Positions 1 through 5,362 of a stretch of 5,362 nt of DNA are shown piece after piece; positions within the stretch are counted from its first letter, which is position 1; every line of letters begins with the position of its first letter. Origin of the DNA: Bacteroidetes bacterium HGW-Bacteroidetes-12 (GTDB lineage: Bacteria > Bacteroidota > Bacteroidia > Flavobacteriales_E > Vicingaceae); contig PHDR01000211.1 in the NCBI GenBank assembly GCA_002841035.1, forward strand, positions 1 through 5,362. The letters are read 5' to 3'. The translations under genes were made by a program, and so were the position numbers. The notes under the pieces are model-generated. The model saw only the letters and a program-made list of their open reading frames with translations, was not told the DNA's origin and made no database searches.

Positions 1-1
1 T

Positions 2-3000
2 TTTTATGTCGATTTTTCTAAAGGAGACGACCGATTAAACACCGAAGACAGTTATTATCAATACAATTATTATGAAGATAACAAAACCCAAATCAGCACC
101 ATATTCTTTACTGACAGAGCCATTTATCGCCCAGGACAAACGGTTTATTTTAAAGGAATTGTGTTGGAAACGGATCCTGACAACAACAATAAAATCAAAA
201 CTAATTTTAAGTCAACAGTTACTTTTTATGATGTAAACAGTCAGAAAGTAGGTGATTTAAAACTAACTACCAATGAATACGGTACGTTTAGTGGTTCTTT
301 TATTGCTCCCAACAACGGACTAAACGGACAAATGTACATTGCCGATAGTTACGGTTCAAAATACATTTCGGTAGAAGAATACAAACGTCCAAAATTTGAG
401 GTAAAATTTGAACCCATAAAAGGCACTTACAAATTAGAAGAAAATGTGAATGTTGTCGGGAATGCCAAAACCTATTCAGGTGCTGCGTTAGACGAAGCTA
501 CTGTATCTTATCGTGTGGTAAGAAATGCTTCTTTCCCTTATTGGTGTTATTACCGTTGGGGATACTGGCCTCAATCGGCACAAATGGAAATTACCAATGG
601 AACAACAACTACCGATGATAACGGTGAATTTAAAATTGATTTTATTGCCAAAGCAGACAAGTCAGTCAATAAAAAATATTCCCCTACTTATTCTTACACC
701 ATTTATGCTGATGTAATTGATATTAATGGAGAAACGCGTAGTTCTACTACTTATGTGAGCGTTGGCTATAAAGCCTTAAACATTAATATTGGTATTGACG
801 AAAAAATCAATAAAAATGATGTGGATACCATTAACTTTACTACTACCAACCTCAATGGAGAATTTGAAGCTGCGGCAGGAAATGTAACGATTTGGGCGTT
901 GAAAATGCCTTCAAAAATTTACAAAAAAAGCTACTGGAACAAAGGTGATGTGCATTTAATGAGCAAAAATGAGTTTGAAAAACATTTTCCGATGGATGAA
1001 TTTGATGAGGAAAACAATGTTTACAAATGGGAGAAAAATGCCAAAGTTTATGACCATGATTTTAATACTGCCAACAAAAAATCGCTTCGTTTGTTTAAGC
1101 TGTCTGAATGGAGTTCGGGATGGTATGTAATGGAAGCTGTTTGTAAAGATAAATTTGGTCAGGTAGTGAAAGAAATCAAGTATTTTAATGTTTTTGGCGA
1201 ACAAGAAAAACATCCTTCAACTAATGATATTGCTTGGTTTACTCCGCTGATAATTAATGGCGAGCCGGGTGAAAACGCATCATTTTTAATTGCTACGGCT
1301 GCCAAAAATGTAGAAATTTTATACGAAATAGAGCATAAAGGCAAAATTGTTGAGCAAAAACGCATTCAACTAAGTGTTGCTCAGCAAAAAATAAGCATTC
1401 CTATTTTAGAAAAATACAGAGGAAATTTCCATGTGCATTTTATGATGGTAAAACACAACCGACACTTTAATTTTACAAGTACGGTTACTGTTCCGCACAC
1501 CAACAAACAACTAGATATTGAATTTGAAACTTTTAGAAATAAATTACTGCCTGGACAAAAAGAAGAATGGAAACTGAAAATTAAAGGTAAAAAAGGAGAA
1601 AAAGTAGCTGCTGAAATGGTGGCAGCTTTATATGATGCTTCGTTGGATGCTTTCCGCCCGAATTACTGGGGATTAGATGTGCATCATTATGATTACAGTC
1701 AGCGTTATTGGCAAAACAACAATGGTTTTAGCGACAAAAATTCACAATTATTAGCCAAAGATTGGAATCCCTATTTGTATAATCTAAAAACCATTTATTA
1801 CGACCACCTCAATTGGTTTGGGTTTAGGTATTCTAGATACAATTATGAAAACTATAGGACAGTAAAAAGTTCTGAAGGAGATTATTTAGATGATGCAGAA
1901 ATGGAAAGAACTGAGGTTACTTTAGAAGAAAAAGAAACTTCGGGCAAATCATCTCTAAAAAAATCAAGAGCTCCATCTTCAGGAATGGTTAGTAAAGATG
2001 AAGACAAAAACATGGATGCAAGAACTGTTTCACAAACATTGGCTGGAGGAGAAAAATTTGCTGAACAACAACAAAATAATACGGAAGGATTAGATGAAGT
2101 AAAAGCCCGAAGCAACTTTAACGAAACGGCTTTTTTCTTTCCTCATTTGGAAACAAATGAAAAAGGCGAAATCATCATCAAATTTACTATTCCTGAAGCC
2201 TTAACCAAATGGAAATTTATGGGCTTGGCTCACACCAAAGACTTAAAAACAGGAATGATTTATGAAGAAACGCTTACGCAAAAAGACCTGATGGTTTATC
2301 CAAATGCTCCTCGTTTTTTTAGAGAAAATGACAAAATGACCTTTAGCACCAAAATCACTAACCTTTCTGAAAAAGACTTGACAGGCGAGGCTAAAATTTA
2401 TTTCTATGACGCTCTTACCATGAAAGCAATTTCAGATAAATTGCTAATAAGTAAAGAAACCAATACTTTCTCAGCTAAAAAAGGCAAAAGTACTTCTGTA
2501 AGTTGGGAAATTAATATCCCAGAAGGATTTGGAGCTATTACTTATAAAGTTATCGCCAAATCGGACAACTTTACCGATGGCGAAGAAATGGCTATTCCTG
2601 TATTAACTAACAGAATGTTAGTAACCGAATCACTTCCACTACCTGTTAGAGGAAAAGGAACAACCAATTTTAAATTCAATAAATTATTGGCTTCAGGTTC
2701 TTCAAGCACCATGAAAAATCATCGGTTAACATTAGAATTTACATCTAATCCAGCTTGGTATGCCATACAAGCATTGCCTTATTTAATGGAATATCCGTAT
2801 GAATGTGCTGAGCAAACATTTAGTCGCTTTTATGCGAATTCCATTGCTACACATATTGCGAATTCCAATCCGAAAATTAAAAATGTATTTGAAAGTTGGA
2901 AAAACAGTACTCCCGAAGCATTTTTATCTAATTTGGAGAAAAATCAGGAGTTAAAAGCTTTATTATTAGAAGAAACGCCTTGGGTATTAAATGCTCAAAA

Positions 3001-4459
3001 TGAAGGGGAACGCAAAAAACGTGTAGGCTTGTTATTCGATTTAAACAGAATGAGCAACGAATTAGGTAGAGCAGAAATGAAATTGCAACAATTGCAAGTT
3101 TCTAATGGTGGTTGGACATGGTTTAAAGGAATGCCTGAAAGCAGATACATCACACAACATATTGTAACTGGAATGGGACATTTAGACCATTTAGGTGTGA
3201 AAAACATTCGTGAAGATTACAAAACTTGGAACATGGTTAAAAAAGCCGTGTTGTATTTAGATGATAGAATCAGAGAAGATTACGAATGGCTGAAAAAACA
3301 CAATTTAGATTTAACAAAAGACCATTTGAATTATGAAATCATTCAGTATTTATATGCCAGAAGTTATTTTTTATCTGATATAGAAATCAACTCTAGCAAT
3401 AAAGAGGCATACAGTTATTACCTGAAACAAGCCAATGATTTTTGGTTAACAAAAAGTCGCTACATGCAAGGAATGATAGCTTTGGCTTTACATAGAAATG
3501 GTCAGCCAAAAACAGGCATTCACACCGAGCAAAAAATTATTGCTTCATTAAAAGATAATGCCATACAACATGATGAGTTAGGCATGTATTGGAAAGATAA
3601 CATTAGTGGTTATTATTGGTATCAGGCTCCAATTGAAGTACAAGCATTATTAATAGAAGCTTTTGATGAAGTTACTAACGATGCAGAAAGTGTTGAAGCC
3701 ATGAAAATTTGGTTGTTAAAACAAAAACAAACACAAGATTGGCGAACTACCAAAGCTACTACGGAAGCTTGTTACGCATTGTTATTAAGAGGAACTGATT
3801 TATTAGCAAGCGATGAATTAGTTGAAATAAAAGTAGGAAACACGATTATTGATCCTAAAAAAATGGACGATGTGAAAATAGAGGCTGGAACAGGCTATTT
3901 TAAAACTTCGTGGAGCAAAACGGAAATTAAACCCGAAATGGGCAATATTACCGTTACCAAAAAAGATGAAGGCGTAGCTTGGGGAGCAATGTATTGGCAA
4001 TATTTTGAGCAATTAGACAAAATTACCACACACGAAACGCCATTAAAATTAAGTAAAAAACTATTTGTACAACGTAACACCGATGCGGGACCTGTAATTG
4101 AACTCATTAAAGAAGGTACTACATTAAAACCCGGTGATAAAATTAAAGTGCGTATAGAATTGCGTGTTGACAGAAACATGGAATACGTTCACATGAAAGA
4201 TATGCGTGCAGCAGGTTTTGAGCCTATTAATGTTTTCTCTGGTTATCGTTATCAGGATGGGTTAGGTTATTATGAAAGTACTAAAGATGCGGCTACTAAC
4301 TTCTTTTTTGATTACTTGCCTAAGGGAACCTATGTGTTTGAATATCCTTTGAGAGTAAATATGAGTGGAGATTTTTCTAACGGAATAACAAGTATTCAAT
4401 GTATGTATGCTCCTGAGTTCACTTCTCATTCAGAAGGAATTAGGGTGTTGGTGAAGTAA
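2..4459 (+). CDS. Alpha-2-macroglobulin family protein, large envelope protease-trap type (5' end outside window)
   Basis: The frame is open from position 2, so the start codon lies left of the window and the GTG at 161 is an internal valine. Stop is TAA 4457-4459; 1,485 residues are visible. Numbering visible residues: an MG2-type domain opens near 35 with TDRAIYRPGQTVYFKG, the classic A2M_N signature. YKRPKFEV (127-134) marks the next macroglobulin domain. A bait-region-type domain spans about 407-555. A charged, flexible linker occupies 621-703. The A2M core starts at NFNETAFFFP (705-714) and continues with PEALTKWKF. The thioester motif CAEQ is at 935-938, followed by a helical thioester domain to about 1265. 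The C-terminal domain ends with MYAPEF and a short tail. Known family members trap proteases: bait cleavage exposes the thioester, which bonds covalently to the attacker. Signal peptide or lipobox would lie upstream and is not seen. Bacteroidota homologues are usually about 1,800-2,000 residues (from memory), so several hundred residues are probably missing. No frameshift or stop interrupts the frame. Assignment is firm; the target is unknown. Confidence 0.9.
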   Translation, partial: FYVDFSKGDDRLNTEDSYYQYNYYEDNKTQISTIFFTDRAIYRPGQTVYFKGIVLETDPDNNNKIKTNFKSTVTFYDVNSQKVGDLKLTTNEYGTFSGSFIAPNNGLNGQMYIADSYGSKYISVEEYKRPKFEVKFEPIKGTYKLEENVNVVGNAKTYSGAALDEATVSYRVVRNASFPYWCYYRWGYWPQSAQMEITNGTTTTDDNGEFKIDFIAKADKSVNKKYSPTYSYTIYADVIDINGETRSSTTYVSVGYKALNINIGIDEKINKNDVDTINFTTTNLNGEFEAAAGNVTIWALKMPSKIYKKSYWNKGDVHLMSKNEFEKHFPMDEFDEENNVYKWEKNAKVYDHDFNTANKKSLRLFKLSEWSSGWYVMEAVCKDKFGQVVKEIKYFNVFGEQEKHPSTNDIAWFTPLIINGEPGENASFLIATAAKNVEILYEIEHKGKIVEQKRIQLSVAQQKISIPILEKYRGNFHVHFMMVKHNRHFNFTSTVTVPHTNKQLDIEFETFRNKLLPGQKEEWKLKIKGKKGEKVAAEMVAALYDASLDAFRPNYWGLDVHHYDYSQRYWQNNNGFSDKNSQLLAKDWNPYLYNLKTIYYDHLNWFGFRYSRYNYENYRTVKSSEGDYLDDAEMERTEVTLEEKETSGKSSLKKSRAPSSGMVSKDEDKNMDARTVSQTLAGGEKFAEQQQNNTEGLDEVKARSNFNETAFFFPHLETNEKGEIIIKFTIPEALTKWKFMGLAHTKDLKTGMIYEETLTQKDLMVYPNAPRFFRENDKMTFSTKITNLSEKDLTGEAKIYFYDALTMKAISDKLLISKETNTFSAKKGKSTSVSWEINIPEGFGAITYKVIAKSDNFTDGEEMAIPVLTNRMLVTESLPLPVRGKGTTNFKFNKLLASGSSSTMKNHRLTLEFTSNPAWYAIQALPYLMEYPYECAEQTFSRFYANSIATHIANSNPKIKNVFESWKNSTPEAFLSNLEKNQELKALLLEETPWVLNAQNEGERKKRVGLLFDLNRMSNELGRAEMKLQQLQVSNGGWTWFKGMPESRYITQHIVTGMGHLDHLGVKNIREDYKTWNMVKKAVLYLDDRIREDYEWLKKHNLDLTKDHLNYEIIQYLYARSYFLSDIEINSSNKEAYSYYLKQANDFWLTKSRYMQGMIALALHRNGQPKTGIHTEQKIIASLKDNAIQHDELGMYWKDNISGYYWYQAPIEVQALLIEAFDEVTNDAESVEAMKIWLLKQKQTQDWRTTKATTEACYALLLRGTDLLASDELVEIKVGNTIIDPKKMDDVKIEAGTGYFKTSWSKTEIKPEMGNITVTKKDEGVAWGAMYWQYFEQLDKITTHETPLKLSKKLFVQRNTDAGPVIELIKEGTTLKPGDKIKVRIELRVDRNMEYVHMKDMRAAGFEPINVFSGYRYQDGLGYYESTKDAATNFFFDYLPKGTYVFEYPLRVNMSGDFSNGITSIQCMYAPEFTSHSEGIRVLVK
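1862..2110 (+). other. Bait-like flexible linker within the A2M protein
   Basis: These 83 residues (visible residues 621-703) lie just before the NFNETAFFFP start of the A2M core, where animal A2M carries its bait region. The stretch is strongly hydrophilic: 19 Asp/Glu and 13 Lys/Arg, with many Ser, Thr, Gly and Gln (including a QQQNN run). It has only one Tyr, one Phe, one Pro, no Trp and no Cys. That composition predicts an exposed disordered segment with many basic sites open to trypsin-like proteases. Position and composition are seen directly; the role as bait is inferred from family architecture. Confidence 0.6.
2801..2815 (+). other. Thioester motif ECAEQ of the A2M protein
   Basis: The codons encode Glu-Cys-Ala-Glu-Gln within the context EYPYECAEQTFSRF. 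Cys (2804-2806) and Gln (2813-2815) are the two residues that form the internal thioester in A2M and complement C3-type proteins (CxEQ; GCGEQ in animals). Both are kept, so the protein should be able to form a covalent bond with a trapped protease. Some bacterial A2M paralogues lack this motif; this one does not belong to that group. Confidence 0.9.
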
Positions 4460-4473
4460 TTAAAATTTATAAA
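4460..4473 (+). promoter_or_regulatory. Short A/T-only leader before the VOC gene, no Shine-Dalgarno
   Basis: The 14 bases between the A2M stop and the VOC ATG are entirely A and T. There is no AGGAGG-like sequence, and none is evident in the end of the A2M gene just before it. A/T-rich start regions without Shine-Dalgarno pairing are normal in Bacteroidota. The spacing is too short for an independent promoter, so the VOC gene is probably co-transcribed with the A2M gene or served by a promoter inside it. Confidence 0.5.
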
Positions 4474-4851
4474 ATGCAAATAGAATTTATCCTTTATGTT
4501 GCCGACCAAGAAAAAAGCAAAGATTTTTATGAGGCATTATTAGCTATAAAAGCTTCATTACATGTTCCAGGTATGACTGAATTTCAACTTTCAGAAACAA
4601 CTAAATTAGGCTTAATGCCCGAAAACGGAATTGCTACAATTTTAGGAAACGCAACACCTCTTCCCAATACTGGCAATGGAATTCCTCGTTGCGAGTTGTA
4701 CTTAAAAGTAAAACATGCCAACGAATATATGGAAAGAGGAATGCGGCTGGGAGCAAAATTGATTAGTCCATTACAACAAAGAGATTGGGGTGATAAAGTT
4801 GGATATTTATTAGATGCAGATGGACATGTAATTGCTTTTGCTGAGGAATAG
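4474..4851 (+). CDS. VOC family protein (glyoxalase/bleomycin-resistance fold)
   Basis: A 125-residue protein, the normal size for a single-chain VOC protein made of two beta-alpha-beta-beta-beta modules. Module one starts with IEFILYVADQEKSKDFYEAL (residues 3-22), matching the family pattern V-x-D-x-x-x-S-x-x-FY. Module two starts at CELYLKV (73-79), and DADGHVIAFAE (114-124) matches the usual DPDGH ending. The positions equivalent to the metal-binding histidines appear to be Glu4 and Glu74, and the usual last ligand, the Glu of DGHxxE, is Ala121. The protein is therefore unlikely to be a classical metal-dependent glyoxalase I; a ligand-binding role or a divergent enzyme is possible. No signal peptide, so cytoplasmic. 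It starts 14 bp after the A2M gene on the same strand and ends 5 bp from the convergent gene. Family assignment is firm; substrate is unknown. Confidence 0.88.
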   Translation: MQIEFILYVADQEKSKDFYEALLAIKASLHVPGMTEFQLSETTKLGLMPENGIATILGNATPLPNTGNGIPRCELYLKVKHANEYMERGMRLGAKLISPLQQRDWGDKVGYLLDADGHVIAFAEE

Positions 4852-4856
4852 TAAGC

Positions 4857-5036
4857 CTACATTGTTGTTAGTGCAAAAGCTAAAAGACCAACTCCTAACA
4901 CAAAACTAATAAGTGCAGGGGCAAAAATAATTACATTAAATTCTTTTATATTAGCTAACTTATCTTTTACTAAACAAAAAACTACTCCAAACAGAGGATA
5001 TAGAATTAAAACTAAACTAACAACAATCCAATTCAT
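4857..5036 (-). CDS. Putative small membrane protein, two transmembrane segments
   Basis: A 59-residue frame from ATG (5034-5036) to TAG (4857-4859); I do not recognise a family. Residues 3-23 (IVVSLVLILYPLFGVVFCLV core) and 33-57 (rich in Ile, Phe, Leu, Val, Ala and Gly) form two clear hydrophobic segments. They are joined by a short polar loop at 24-32 containing KDK and a second lysine. The positive loop suggests that it faces the cytoplasm, with both ends outside. An in-frame TTG at 5054 would add six residues (CKIIS after the start), but the ATG sits directly before the first hydrophobic segment and is preferred. It fills the space between two confident genes, runs in the same direction as the peroxidase gene and converges on the VOC gene with a 5-bp gap. 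Short AT-rich hydrophobic frames can arise by chance, so it may not be real. Confidence 0.55.
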   Translation of the reverse strand: MNWIVVSLVLILYPLFGVVFCLVKDKLANIKEFNVIIFAPALISFVLGVGLLAFALTTM

Positions 5037-5073
5037 TGAAATGATTTTGCACAAAAAAGAGAGTTATTCCTAA

Positions 5074-5095
5074 CAAATAAAATGATGCTCATCAT
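5074..5095 (-). terminator. Possible weak terminator hairpin after the peroxidase gene
   Basis: On the minus strand, ATGATG-AG-CATCAT (5095-5082) can fold into a stem of five pairs with a four-base loop (GAGC), followed directly by TTTTATTTG-like sequence. It lies about 17 bp after the stop of the peroxidase gene, which is where a terminator would be. The stem is short and low in G+C, so it may be inactive. It also overlaps the candidate promoter and could instead be a protein-binding palindrome. Confidence 0.25.
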
Positions 5096-5105
5096 GAAGG
5101 GACAA
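5074..5105 (-). promoter_or_regulatory. Weak candidate Bacteroidota-type promoter for the small membrane gene
   Basis: Read on the minus strand, TTG at 5105-5103 is followed after 21 bases by TTTATTTG (5081-5074). This matches the Bacteroidota -7 consensus TAnnTTTG at all defined positions but one. The spacing falls in the range reported for the -33 TTG and -7 elements. Transcription would start near 5067, leaving a leader of roughly 30 bases before the ATG at 5036. In such AT-rich DNA a match of this quality is weak evidence. Confidence 0.25.
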
Positions 5106-5112
5106 GTAAAAT

Positions 5113-5362
5113 TTAGTTACTCTCTATCCATTTAATAATTTCCTCATCATTGGGAAGTGTTTTTGGGGAGATAGATTTTATTAAATATCCATTTTCATCC
5201 AACAAGTATTTTTGAAAATTCCATGATACTTTAGAATCCTCAACTCCGTTTTTTTCTTTTTGCGTTAAAAATTGATATATTTCGTGCATATCATTTCCTT
5301 TAACCGAAATTTTGCTCATCATTGGGAAAGTTACTCCATAATTTTCTTGACAGAAACTAGCA
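5113..5362 (-). CDS. Glutathione peroxidase family protein, C-terminal part (5' end outside window)
   Basis: The minus-strand frame is open from the right edge (first full codon 5361-5359) to TAA at 5115-5113, giving 82 residues, about half of a typical 160-residue protein. Visible residues 2-22 read SFCQENYGV then TFPMMSKISVKG, the conserved central part of the family. WNF (47-49, Trp codon 5223-5221) supplies the Trp and Asn of the catalytic tetrad. The chain ends with the usual LDENG, a P-x-T-x-P-like stretch (SPKTLP) and a final helix (EEIIKWIESN). Known role: reduction of hydrogen and lipid peroxides. Bacterial members often use thioredoxin rather than glutathione. The peroxidatic Cys (or Sec) and the Gln lie outside the window. 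The two adjacent ATGs at 5322 and 5319 are internal, since homology continues upstream of them. Cys4 is a possible resolving cysteine. The small membrane gene follows 76 bp downstream. Confidence 0.9.
   Translation of the reverse strand, partial: ASFCQENYGVTFPMMSKISVKGNDMHEIYQFLTQKEKNGVEDSKVSWNFQKYLLDENGYLIKSISPKTLPNDEEIIKWIESN

Noticed and set aside
161..163. GTG as the start codon of the A2M gene
   Set aside because: The same frame is open back to position 2 and encodes the family signature TDRAIYRPGQTVYFKG just before it, so the GTG is internal.
525..716. Plus-strand frame of 63 codons in another phase
   Set aside because: It overlaps the A2M macroglobulin-domain coding sequence, and its protein has no recognisable features.
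956..1213. Minus-strand frame of 85 codons inside the A2M gene
   Set aside because: It is antisense to a confidently coding stretch and resembles no protein I know; the same applies to the other antisense frames at 1159-1365, 1882-2115, 2995-3207, 3818-4012 and 3895-4179.
2832..2866. Direct repeat of GCGAATTCCA within the A2M gene
   Set aside because: Two copies encode ANS tripeptides in a helix after the thioester; this is a short repeat explained by coding and not a repeat array.
4851..4860. GTA-AGCC-TAC as a terminator between the convergent VOC and membrane genes
   Set aside because: A three-pair stem with no T-run on either strand is too weak to call.
5058..5125. Inverted repeat AGAGAGT (5058-5064) and ACTCTCT (5119-5125)
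   Set aside because: It is only seven bases per arm, far apart, with one arm inside the peroxidase coding sequence; likely chance.
5317..5322. Tandem ATGs as the start of a short independent minus-strand gene
   Set aside because: The frame and glutathione peroxidase similarity continue upstream to the window edge, so these are internal methionines of FPMMSKI.

Overview
The window is AT-rich and gene-dense. The genes have A/T-rich leaders without Shine-Dalgarno sequences, and the protein families present look like those of Bacteroidota. A Flavobacteriia- or Chitinophagia-like member is plausible, but this is inference from style, not from a marker gene.

Layout: (1) Positions 2-4459, plus strand, hold the C-terminal 1,485 residues of a very large alpha-2-macroglobulin (A2M) family protein. 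Its 5' end lies beyond the left edge. It keeps an MG2-type domain, bait-region-type domains, a charged flexible bait-like linker, the A2M core domain, an intact Cys-x-Glu-Gln thioester motif and the C-terminal domain. (2) After a 14-bp gap, 4474-4851 (plus) encodes a 125-residue VOC (glyoxalase/bleomycin-resistance fold) protein, probably read through from the A2M gene. (3) After 5 bp, in convergent orientation, 4857-5036 (minus) encodes a putative 59-residue protein with two membrane segments. (4) The 76-bp gap 5037-5112 holds a small palindrome with a T-rich flank and a weak Bacteroidota-style promoter match, both on the minus strand. (5) Positions 5113-5362 (minus) are the C-terminal part of a glutathione peroxidase-family protein, which enters from the right edge.

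The A2M protein is the main content. Its family acts in the bacterial envelope as a protease trap, presumably guarding against foreign or host proteases. The glutathione peroxidase homologue points to peroxide detoxification. I see no direct functional link between the plus-strand and minus-strand genes. No RNA gene, mobile element, CRISPR array or convincing new system is visible; the window looks like ordinary chromosomal sequence. There is no gene-free stretch longer than 76 bp.
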